Made by a program: the position numbers and the translations under genes | Notes under the pieces: generated by a model | What the model saw: the letters and a program-made list of their open reading frames with translations, nothing else | What the model was told of the DNA's origin: nothing | The model's database searches: none | Source of the DNA: Arachis hypogaea | Lineage: Eukaryota > Streptophyta > Magnoliopsida > Fabales > Fabaceae | Length of the DNA stretch: 64,000 bases | Assembly (NCBI RefSeq): GCF_003086295.3 | Contig: NC_092045.1 | Location: 89,480,693 to 89,544,692, forward strand | Direction of reading: 5' to 3' | In this document: positions 54,774 through 64,000 of the stretch, in pieces | Position numbering within the stretch: the stretch's first letter is position 1 | Layout: each line of letters begins with the position of its first letter

Positions 54774-55874
54774 CAACACCAAACTTAAATTGTTACTTGT
54801 TCCCAAGCAACTGAAAATAAAATAGGATAAAAAGAAGAGAATATATAATAAATCCTAAAATATCAATGAAGCTTAGTTCTAAATAGATGAGCGGGACTTG
54901 TAGCTTTTTGCTTCTGAACAGTTTTGGCATCTCACTTTATCCTTTGAAATTCAGAATGATTAGCATCTATAGGAATTCAGAATTAAGATAGTGTTATTGA
55001 TTCTCCTAGTTCAGTATGTTGATTGAACACAACTACTTATGGGTCTTGGCCGTGACCCTAAGCATCTTGTTTTCCAGTATTATCACCGGATACATAAATG
55101 CCACAGACACATAACTGGGTGAACCTTTTTAGATTGTGACTCAGCTTTGCTAGAGTCCCTAGTTAGAGGTGTCCAGAGTTCTTAAGCACACTCTTTTTGC
55201 TTTGGATTACAACTTTAACCACTCAGTCCTAAGCTTTTCACTTGGACCTTCATAACCCAAGCACATGGTTAGGGACAACTTGATTTAGCCGCTTAGGCAG
55301 GGATTTTATTCCTTTTGGCCCTCCTATCCATTAATGCTCAAAGTCTTGGATCCTTTTTATCCTTGCCTTTTGGTTTAAAAGGCTATTGGCTTTTTCTGCT
55401 TGCTTTTTCTTTTTTTTCTTTATTTTTTTGCCATTTTTTCCGCAAGCTTTTTCTTTTTCACTGCTTTTTCTTGCTTCAAGAATCAATTTTATGATTTTTC
55501 AGATTATCAATAACTTTTCTCTTTTTTCATTATTCTTTCAAGAGCCAACAATTTTAACATTCATAAACTTCACTATAAAAAATATGCACTGTTCAAGCAT
55601 TCATTCAGAAAACAAAAAGTATTGCCACCACATCAAAATAATTAAACTAATTTCAAGATAGAATTCGAAATTGATGTACTTCTTGTTCTTTTGCAATTAG
55701 AAACATTTTTCATTTAAGAAAGGTGAAGGATTTATGGGACATTCATAACTTCAAGGCATAGACACTAGACACTAATGATCATGTAATAAAGACACAAACT
55801 TAGACAAAACATAAAGCATAAGGGATGAAAAAACAGAAAAACAAATAACAAGGAAATTAAAGAACGGGTCCACC
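54774..55874 (-). other. TE6 3' untranslated region
   Basis: Non-coding. A decayed hairpin GTTGCTTG-GGAA-CAAGTAAC and TTTAAGTTTGGTGTTG adjoin the LTR. The rest aligns with the TE2 3' region. Confidence 0.75.
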
Positions 55875-56632
55875 TTAGTGATGGCGGCTAGTTCTTCCTC
55901 TTGAAGCTCCTATAGAGTGCTTAAGCTCCTCAATGTTTCTTCCTTGCCTTTGTTGCTCCTCCCTCATGGCTCTTTGGTTCTCTATATTTCATGGAGGATA
56001 ATGGAGTGCTCTTGGTGCTCCACCATTAGTTGCTCTATATTGGAACTAAAATCCCCTAAAGAGGTGTTAAGTTGCTCCCAATAGTTGTGTAGAGGAAAAT
56101 GCATCCCTTGAGGCATCTCAGGGATTTCTTGATGAGTGACTTCCTCATGATCTTGTTGAGGTCCATGAGTGGGCTCTCTTGTTTACTCCATCCTCTTTTT
56201 AGTGATGGGCTTGTCCTCTTCAATGAGGATGTCTTCTTCTATGACAATTTCGACTAAATTGCATAGGTGACTGATGAGATGAGGAAAGGCTAACCTTGCC
56301 AAAGTGGAGGGCTTGCCAGCCACCTTGTATAGTTCTAGAGGTATGATCTCATGAACTTCCACTTCCTCTCCAATCATGATACTATGGATCATGATAGCAC
56401 GATCCACAGTTACTTCGAATCGGTTGCTAGTAGGAATGATAGAACGTTGGATGAACTCCAACCATCCTCTAGCCACAGGCTTAAGGTCTGGCCTTCTTAG
56501 TTGAACTGGCTTGTCTTTGGAATCTCTCTTCTATTGAGCTCCTTCCACACAGATGTCCTTGAGGACTTGGTCTAACCTTTGATCAAAGGTGAATCTTTTA
56601 ATGAAAGGGTGAGAATCTCCTCTCATGATTGG
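55875..56632 (-). pseudogene. TE6 third ORF remnant, cut by TE7
   Basis: The C-terminal two-thirds of the third ORF, with ARGWLEFIQRSIIPTSNRFEVTVDRAIMIHSIMIGEEVEVHE and ARLAFPHLISHLCNLVE. Stops at about 56183 and elsewhere, with indels in the coiled-coil region. TE7 begins at 56633 with ATTGG (56628-56632) as its left target copy. Confidence 0.82.
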
Positions 56633-58350
56633 TGGTGCGCGAAATTGTGAACAATACTTTTCACAACTCTCATAATCCCCGGTCATGAACCCCAAAAACT
56701 TGGTAGCTCAGTACCATGGCATTACACAACTTCGCACAACTAACCAGCAAGTGCACTGGGTCGTCCAAGTAATAAACCTTACGCGAGTAAGGGTCGATCC
56801 CACGGAGATTGTTAGTATGAAGCAAGCTATGGTCATCTTGTAAATCTTAGTCAGGCAAACTCAAATGGATATGATGATGAACGAAAATAAACAATAAGAT
56901 AAAGATAGAGGTACTTATGTAATTCATTGGTAGGAACTTCAGATAAGCGCATGAAGATGCCTTCCCTTCCGTCTCTCTGCTTTCCTACTGTCTTCATCCA
57001 ATCCTTCTTACTCCTTTCCATGGCAAGCTCATGTAGGGTTTCACCGTTGTCAATGGCTACCTCCCATCCTCTCAGTGAAAACGCTGCCTATGCTCTGTCA
57101 CAGCATGGGTAATCATCTGTCGGTTCTCGGTCAGGCCGGAATAGAATCCATCGATTCTTTTGCATCTGTCACTAACGCCCCGCCTGCTAGGAGTTTGAAG
57201 CACGTCACAGTCATTCAATCATTGAATCCTACTCAGAATACCACAGACAAGGTTAGACCTTCCGGATTCTCTTGAATGCCGCCATCAGTTCTAGCCTATA
57301 CCACGAAGACTCTGATCTCACGGAATGGTTGGCTCGTTTGTCAGACGAGCACTCGGTTGTCAGGCGATCAACCATGCATTGTGCAATCAGGAATCCAAGA
57401 GATATTCACCCAATCGAAGGTAGAACGGAGGTGGTTGTCAGTCACACGTTCATAGGTGAGAATGATGATGAGTGTCACGGATCATCACATTCATCAAGTT
57501 GAAGAACAAGTGATATCTTAGAACAAGAACAAGCGGAATTGAATGGAAGAACAATAGTAATTGCATTAATACTCGAGGTACAGCAGAGCTCCACACCTTA
57601 ATCTATGGTGTGTAGAAGCTCCACCGTTGAAAATACATAAGAACAAGGTCTAGGCATGGCCAAATGGCCAGCCTCCCAATGATCTAAGATAGCATAAAAT
57701 GAAGATAGCTACCCCTCGATGTCCCAATACAATAGTAAAAGGTCCTACTTATAGAAAACTAGTAGCCTAGGGTGTACAAAGATGAGTAAATGACATAAAA
57801 ATCCACTTCCGGGCCCACTTGGTGTGTGCTTGGGCTGAGCAATGAAGCATTTTCGTGCAGAGACTTCTCTTGGAGTTAAACGCCAGCTTTTATGCCAGTT
57901 TGGGCGTTTAACTCCCATTTTGGTGCCAGTTCCAGCGTTTAACGCTGGGATTTCTGAGGGTGACTTTGAACGCCGGTTTGGGCCATCAAATCTTGGGCAA
58001 AGTATGGACTATCATATATTGCTGGAAATCCCAGGATGTCTACTTTCCAATGCCGTTGAGAGCGCGCCAATTGGGCTTCTGTAGCTCCAGAAAATCCACT
58101 TCGAGTGCAGGGAGGTCAGAATCCAACAGCATCTGCAGTCCTTTTTAGTCTCTGAATCAGATTTTTGCTCAGGTCCCTCAATTTCAGCCAGAAAATACCT
58201 GAAATCACAGAAAAACACACAAACTCATAGTAAAGTCCAGAAAAGTGAATTTTAACTAAAAACTAATAAAAATATACTAAAAACTAACTAGATCATACTA
58301 AAAACACACTAAAAACAATGCCAAAAAGCGTACAAATTATCCGCTCATCA
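56633..58350 (-). repeat. TE7 3' LTR (1718 bp)
   Basis: TGGTGCGCGAAATTGTG to ATCCGCTCATCA. U3 palindrome cluster at about 57870-57975. Close to the TE5 LTR. Confidence 0.93.
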
Positions 58351-59247
58351 CAACACCAAACTTAAATTGTTGCTTGCCCTCAAGCAACTAAAAATCAAAT
58401 AAGATAAAAAGAAGAGAATATGCAATGAATTCCAAAAACATCTGTGAAGATCAGTATTAATTAGATGAGCGGGGCTTTTAGCTTTTTGCCTCTGAATAGT
58501 TTTGGCATCTCACTCTATCCTTTGAAATTCAGAATGATTGGCTTCTTTAGGAACTTAGAATCCAGATAGTGTTAATGATTCTCCTAGTAAAGTATGATGA
58601 TTCTTGAACATAGTTACTTATTGAGTCTTGGCCGTGGCCCAAAGCACTCTGTCTTCCAGTATTACCACCGGATACATACATGCCACAGACACATAATTGG
58701 GTGAACCTTTTCAGATTGTGACTCAGCTTTGCTAGAGTCCCCAATTAGAGGTGTCCAGGGTTCTTAAGCACACTCTTATTGCCTTGGATCACAACTTTAT
58801 TTTTCTTTCTTTTCTTTCTCTTTTTCTCTTTTTTTTCGTTTTTTTTTGAATAGTAATGCTTTTTCTTGCTTCAAGAATCATTGTAATGATTTTTCAGATC
58901 CTCAGTAACATGTCTCCTTTTTCATCATTCTTTCAAGAGCCAACATTCATGAACCACAAATTCAAGATACATATGCACTGTTTAAGCATACATTCAGAAA
59001 ACAAAAATATTGCCACCACATCAAAATAATTAAACTGTTATAAAATTCAAAATTCATGCAATTCTTTCCTTTTCAATTTAAGCACGTTTTTATTCAAGAA
59101 AGGTGATGGATTCATAGGACATTCATAACTTTAAGGCATAGACACTAAGACACTAATGATCACAAGACACAAACATAGATAAACATAAGCACTAAAATTC
59201 GAAAAACAGAAGAATAAAGAACAAAGAAATCAAAGAACGGGTCCACC
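58351..59247 (-). other. TE7 3' untranslated region
   Basis: Non-coding, with hairpin GTTGCTTG-AGGG-CAAGCAAC near 58368 and TTTAAGTTTGGTGTTG beside the LTR. Confidence 0.76.
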
Positions 59248-60372
59248 TTAGTGATGGCGGCTCTTTCTTCCTCTTGAAGATCCTATGGAGTGCTTGAGCT
59301 CCTCAATGTCTCTTCCTTGTCTTTGTTGCTCCTCTCTCATGATTCTTTGATCTTCTCTAATTTCATGGAGGATGATGGAGTGTTCTTGATGCTCCACCCT
59401 TAGTTGTCCCATGTTGGAACTCAATTCTCCTAGGGAGGTGTTTAATTGCTCCCAATAGTTTTGTGAAGGAAAGTGCATCCCTTGAGGAATCTCAGGGATC
59501 TCATGACGAGTGGGGTCTCTTGTGTGCTCCATTCTCTTCTTAGTGATGGGCTTGTCCTCATCAATAGGGGTGTCTCCCTCTATGTCAACTCCAACTGAAT
59601 AACAGAGGTGACAAATGAGATGAGGGAAGGCTAACCTTGCCAAGGTAGAGGACTTGTCCGCCACCTTATAGAGTTCTTGGGCTATAACCTCATGAACTTC
59701 TATTTCTTCTCCAATCATGATGCTATGGATCATGATAGCCCGGTCTATGGTAACTTCGGACCGGTTGCTAGTGGGAATGATTGAGCGTTGTATAAACTCT
59801 AACCATCCTCTAGCCACGGGCTTGAAGTCATGCCTTCTCAATTGAACCGGCTTCCCTCTTGAATCTCTCTTCCATTGGGCGCCCTCTTCACATATGATCG
59901 TGAGGACTTGGTCCAACCTTTGATCAAAGTTGACCCTTCTAGTGTAAGGATGTTCATCTCCTTGCATCATGGGCAAGTTGAACGCCAACCTCACACTTTC
60001 CGGACTAAAGTCCAAGTATTTCCCCCGAACCATAGTAAGATAATTCTTTGGATCCGGGTTCACACTTTGATCATGGTTCTTGGTGATCCATGCATTGGCA
60101 TAGAACTCTTGAACCATCAAGATTCCGACTTGTTGAATGGGGTTGGTAAGAACTTCCCAACCTCTTCTTTGGATCTCATGTCGGATCTCCGGATATTTAC
60201 CCTTTTTGAGTGAAAAAGGGACCTCGGGGATCACCTTTTTCAAGGCCACAACTTCATAGAAGTGGTCTTGATGCACCCTTGAGATGAATCTTTCCATCTC
60301 CCATGACTCGGAGGTGGAAGCTTTTGCCTTCCCTTTCCTCTTTCTAGAGGTTTCTCCGGCCTTGGATGCCAT
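59248..60372 (-). CDS. TE7 third ORF, putative plant transposon protein, intact
   Basis: Open, 374 residues, same length and ends as in TE4 and TE5 (MASKAGETSRKRKGK start, SIGSSRGRKSRHH end). Basic N-terminus, conserved body including WLEFIQRSIIPTSNRSEVTID, and C-terminal coiled coil. The host element's gag has four nonsense codons. Function unknown; it may act in trans or have been spared by recent shared ancestry. Confidence 0.85.
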   Translation of the reverse strand: MASKAGETSRKRKGKAKASTSESWEMERFISRVHQDHFYEVVALKKVIPEVPFSLKKGKYPEIRHEIQRRGWEVLTNPIQQVGILMVQEFYANAWITKNHDQSVNPDPKNYLTMVRGKYLDFSPESVRLAFNLPMMQGDEHPYTRRVNFDQRLDQVLTIICEEGAQWKRDSRGKPVQLRRHDFKPVARGWLEFIQRSIIPTSNRSEVTIDRAIMIHSIMIGEEIEVHEVIAQELYKVADKSSTLARLAFPHLICHLCYSVGVDIEGDTPIDEDKPITKKRMEHTRDPTRHEIPEIPQGMHFPSQNYWEQLNTSLGELSSNMGQLRVEHQEHSIILHEIREDQRIMREEQQRQGRDIEELKHSIGSSRGRKSRHH

Positions 60373-60564
60373 AAATGGTTATGGAAAAACAAAAAGCAAT
60401 GCTTTTACCACACCAAACTTAAAAGGTTTGCTCGTCCTCGAGCAAAAGAAGAAAGAAGAGAGTAGAAGAAGAAGAAATGAGGGGAAAGGGAATGGCTTTT
60501 GTTTTCGGCCAAGAAGGGGAGAAGTGGTGTGTATGTTGTGTGAAAATGAAGGAGTGAAGGAGGG

Positions 60565-60572
60565 TTTATATA
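60565..60572 (-). promoter_or_regulatory. TE7 candidate internal TATA box for third ORF
   Basis: TATATAAA on the minus strand, 193 bases before the ATG at 60372. Confidence 0.58.
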
Positions 60573-60874
60573 GGAGAAGGGGAAGGGTAGGGTTCGGCAT
60601 TTGAGGGTGGGTTTGGGTGGGAAAGTGGTTTGAATTTGAATGGTGAGGTAGGTGGGGTTTTATGAAGGATGGATGTGAGTGGTGAAGAGAAAGATGGGAT
60701 TTGATAGGTGAAGGGTTTTTGGGGAAGAGGTGTTGAGGTGATTGGTGAATGGGTGAAGAAGAGAGAGAGAGTGGTAGGGTAGGTGGGGATCCTGTGGGGT
60801 CCACAGATCCTGAGGTGTCAAAAAAAAGTCATCCCTGCACCAAATGGCAAGCAAAATCACGGTTTTAGCCATTT

Positions 60875-61046
60875 CTGGTGTTAAACGCCGGGCTGGTGCC
60901 CATTTCTGGCGTTTAACACCAGCTTCTTGCCCATTTCTGGCGTTTAACGCCAGTCTGGTGCCTCTTTCTGGCGTTAAACGCCCAGAATGGTGCCAGACTG
61001 GGCGTTAAACGCCCAACAGCTAACCTCACTGGCGTTTAAACGCCAG
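60875..61046 (-). repeat. TE7 internal palindrome array
   Basis: Six units, ending in the perfect CTGGCGTTTAAACGCCAG, colinear with TE5. Confidence 0.87.
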
Positions 61047-61251
61047 TGGGTGCGTCTTCCAGGGTGTGCTGTTTTTCTTCCTGTTTTTCATTCTGTTTTT
61101 GCTTTTTTCATTAATTTTGTGACTTCTCATGATCACCAACCTACAAAAATATAAAATAACAAAAGAAAATAGTTAATTATAAAACATTGGGTTGCCTCCC
61201 AACAAGCGCTTCTTTAATGTCATTAGCTTGACATAGGGCTCTCATGGAGCC

Positions 61252-62355
61252 TCAGAAATGCTTAGAGCTATGTTGGAACCTCCCAACACCAAACTTAGAG
61301 TTTGAATGTGGGGGTTCAACACCAAACTTAGAGTTTGGTTGTGGCCTCCCAACACCAAACTTAGAGTTTGACTGTGGGGGCTCTGTTTTGCTCTGTTTTG
61401 AGGGAAGCTCTTCATGCTTCCTCTCCATGATGACAGAGGGATATCCTTGAGCCTTAAACACCAAGGATTCTTCATTCACTTGAATGATCAACTCTCCTCT
61501 ATCAACATCAATCACAGCCCTTGCAGTGGCTAGGAAGGGTCTGCCAAGGATGATGGACTCATCCATGCACTTCCCAGTCTCTAGGACTATGAAATCAGTA
61601 GGGATGTAATGATCTTCAACTTTAACCAGAACATCCTCTACAAGTCCATGGGCTTGTTTTCTTGAATTGTCTGCCATTTCTAGTGAGATTTTTGCAGCTT
61701 GCACCTCCGAGATCCCTAACTTCTCCATTACAGAGAGAGGCATGAGGTTTACACTTGACCCTAAGTCACACAAGGCCTTCTTGAAGGTCATGGTGCCTAT
61801 GGTACAAGGTATTGAAAACTTCCCAGGATCCTGTCTCTTTTGAGGCAGTTTCTGCCTAGACAAGTCATCCAGTTCTTTGGTGAGCAAAGGAGGTTCATCC
61901 TCCCAAGTCTCATTTCCAAATAACTTGTCATTCAGCTTCATGATTGCTCCAAGGTATTTAGCAACTTGCTCTTTAGTGACATACTCATCCTCTTCAGAGG
62001 AAGAATACTCATCAGAGCTCATGAATGGCAGAAGTAAGTCCAATGGAATCTCTATGGTCTTAGTTTGAGCCTCAGATTCCCATGGTTCCTCATTGGGGAA
62101 CTCATTGGAGGCCAGTGGACGTCCAGTGAGGCCTTCCTCAGTGGCGTTCACTGCCTCTTCTTCCTCCCAAAATTCGGCCATGTTGATGGCCTTGCACTCT
62201 CCTTTTGGATTTTCTTCTGTATTGCTTGGAAGAGTACTAGGAGGGAGTTCAGTAATTTTCTTGCTCAGCTGACCCACTTGTGCCTCCAAATTTCTAATGG
62301 AGGACCTTGTTTCAGTCATGAAATTTTGAGTGGTTTTGATTAGATCAGAGACCAT
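61252..62355 (-). pseudogene. TE7 protease region (open, but behind broken gag)
   Basis: Uninterrupted 367 codons from the first Met after gag's last stop. Coiled coil (VGQLSKKI), acidic run (SSDEYSSSEEDEY), retropepsin ALCDLGSSVNLMP, QAHGLVEDVLVKVEDHYIP, IILGRPFLATARAVIDVDRGELI, then three SKFGV repeats. It is in frame with gag (63588) but separated from it by nonsense codons. No RT follows. Confidence 0.87.
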
Positions 62356-63588
62356 GGTTGTTAAGTCAGAGGTATTCTGCTTAGAACTCTCTGTCTGTTA
62401 CTGAGAAGATAATGGAAAAGGCTTGCTATTGCTAAACCTGTTTCTTCCACCATTATTGTTGTTGAAACCTTATTGGGGTCTCTGTTGATCCTTCCATGAA
62501 AAATTTGGATGATTTCTCCATGAAGGATTATAGGTGTTTCCATAGGGTTCTCCCATGTAATTCACCTCTTCCATTGAAGGGTTCTCAGGATCATAAGCTT
62601 CTTCCTCAGATGAAGCCTCCTTAGTACTGCTTGGTGCATTTTGCATTCCAGACAGACTTTGAGAAATTATATTGACTTGTTGAGTCAATATTTTATTCTG
62701 AGCCAATATGGCATTCAGAGTGTCAATCTCAAGAATTCCTTTCTTCTGACTAGTCCCATTGTTCACAGAATTTTTTTCAGAAGTGTACATGAATTGGTTA
62801 TTTGCAACCATTTCAATCAGTTCTTGAGCTTCAGTGGGCGTCTTCTTCAGATGAAGAGATCCTCCTGCAGAGCTATCCAAAGACATTTTGGATAGTTCAG
62901 AGAGACCATCATAGAAAATACCTATGATGCTTCATTCAGAAAGCATATCAGAAGGACACTTTCTGATTAATTGTTTGTATCTTTCCCAAGCTTCATAGAG
63001 GGATTCTCCTTCCTTCTGTCTGAAGGTTTGGACTTCCACTCTAAGCTTACTCAATTTTTGAGGTGGAAAGAACTTTTCCAAGAAGGCATTGACTAGCTTT
63101 TCCCAAGAGTCCAGGCTTTCTTTAGGTTGAGAGTCCAACCATGTTCTAGCTCTGTCTCTTACAGCAAAAGGGAATAGCATAAGTCTGTAGACCTCAGGGT
63201 CAACCCCATTAGTCTTGACTGTGTCACAGATTTGCAAGAACTCAGCTAAGAACTGATGAGGATCTTCCAATGGAAGTCCATGGAACTTGCAATTCTATTG
63301 CATTAGAGAAACTAATTGAGGCTTAAGCTCAAAGTTGTTTGCTCCAATGGCAGGGATAGAGATGCTTCTCCCATAGAAATCGGGAGTAGGTGCAGTAAAG
63401 TCACCCAGCACCTTCCTTGCATTGTTGGCATTGTTGTTTTTGGCTGCCATGTGTTCTTCTTCTTTGAAGAATTCGGTCAGGTCCTCTAAAGAGAGTTGTG
63501 CTTTGGCTTCTCTTAGCTTTCTCTTCAAGGTCCTTTCAGGTTCAGGATCAGCCTCAACAAGGATGCCTTTGTCTTTGCTCCTGCTCAT
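62356..63588 (-). pseudogene. TE7 gag with four nonsense codons
   Basis: One frame from MSRSKDKGILVEAD at 63588. Stops at 63295-63297 (TAG for CAG), 62932-62934 (TGA for TGG), 62470-62472 (TAA for CAA) and 62398-62400 (TAA for CAA). All are C-to-T or G-to-A type changes. The last coincides with the stop that ends TE3 gag. Gag-protease is 2337 bases in all. Confidence 0.88.
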
Positions 63589-64000
63589 ATGAAAGAGAAG
63601 AGAACAAGAAAATGTGGAATCCTCTATGTCACAGTATAGAGATTCCTTAAAGTGTCAGAGGAAAAGAAGAGTAGAAGACAGAAGTAGAAAATTCGAACTT
63701 ATCAAAGAAGGTGGAGTTCGAATTTTGCATTAAGGGATAGTGTTAGTCCATAAGTAGAAGGATGTGAGAAGGAGGGAAGTAATTTTCAAAAATTAAGTAA
63801 AAGATTTTGAAAACATTTTTGAAAACACTACTTGATTTTCGAAAATGAAAGTGGAAAAGAAATCAAGTGATTTTTGAAAAAGATTTTAAAATTGGAAATC
63901 AAAAAGATTTGATTGAAAACTATTTTGAAAAAGATGTGGTTAAGAAAATATGATTAGTTTTAAAAAGATGTGATTGAGAAGATATGATTTGAAAAACATT
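63589..64000 (-). other. TE7 leader, partial
   Basis: AT-rich untranslated leader upstream of gag, similar to TE5 at 38033-38450. The palindrome array expected further upstream is outside the window. Confidence 0.7.

Larger units (their letters stand above)
60373..61251 (-). other. TE7 protease to third-ORF interval
   Basis: Hairpin GCTCG-AGGA-CGAGC with TTTAAGTTTGGTGTGG near 60410-60445, TATATAAA (minus strand, 60565-60572), palindrome array (60875-61046) and post-coding hairpin (about 61190-61212). Confidence 0.78.
53095..64000 (-). mobile_element. TE6: Athila-like element inserted in TE0 gag, partly off-window
   Basis: Only the 3' LTR, 3' untranslated region and part of the third ORF (53095-56632) are visible before TE7 interrupts. 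The target-site sequence to the left is ACAAC (53090-53094); the other copy should lie beyond 64000. The 3' region shares a segment (about 55210-55390) with TE2 that the TE3-TE5 group lacks, so it may belong to the autonomous subfamily. Confidence 0.82.
56633..64000 (-). mobile_element. TE7: non-autonomous Athila-like element in TE6, 5' end off-window
   Basis: 3' LTR, 3' untranslated region, intact third ORF, internal array, protease and gag (four stops) and the start of the leader are visible. The 5' LTR and the second ATTGG copy should lie to the right of the window. Confidence 0.9.

Overview
This is a plant nuclear intergenic window made entirely of nested LTR retrotransposons. I see no host gene, rRNA or tRNA gene. 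The LTR starting TGATGAGCGGATAATTT, the Athila-type gag and pol, and the 17-nt primer site complementary to plant tRNA-Asp make me think of peanut (Arachis) and its FIDEL/Feral-like Ty3-gypsy (Athila lineage) elements. That attribution is from memory and was not checked. LTR ends and 5-bp target-site duplications (TSDs) resolve most insertions. I name the elements TE0 to TE7, plus TE3i.

Layout. TE0 (51137-53094, minus) is a decayed chromovirus-like gag-PR-RT fragment. TE1 (plus, 1-51131, 5' end off-window) is inserted in TE0's RT and has an unclassified proline/acidic ORF. TE2 (minus, 3933-49226, TSD GTCCA) sits in TE1 and is a degenerate autonomous-type Athila element with gag, protease, RT, RNase H, integrase and a third ORF. 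TE3 (minus, 15017-47839, TSD GATAC) sits in TE2's 5' LTR. TE3i (plus, 23260-25376, TSD AGCAA) is a deleted element in TE3's leader. TE4 (plus, 26990-47755, TSD GTGAT) sits in TE3's 5' LTR. TE5 (minus, 31040-41507, TSD GTCTC) sits in TE4's gag. On the right, TE6 (minus, from 53095) is inserted in TE0's gag, and TE7 (minus, from 56633) in TE6's third ORF; both run off the window. The left stack is six levels deep.

How the genes relate. TE3, TE4, TE5 and TE7 share a non-autonomous layout: LTR, tRNA-Asp primer site, leader, gag-protease reading frame, conserved hairpin, palindrome array, internal TATA box, third ORF with a putative plant transposon-protein domain, AGGA-loop hairpin, LTR. They lack RT, RNase H and integrase, which an autonomous relative such as TE2's lineage would have to supply. 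All gag-protease frames here are broken, but the third ORF is open at exactly 374 codons in TE4, TE5 and TE7.

The most unusual signal is a family of CpG-rich palindromes (core GGCGTTTAACGCC). They occur as regularly spaced arrays in U3, in the leader, between protease/pol and the third ORF, and in TE2 inside coding sequence. Arms co-vary, and some spacers are palindromic too. Other co-varying hairpins lie just after pol, before the third ORF and before the 3' LTR.
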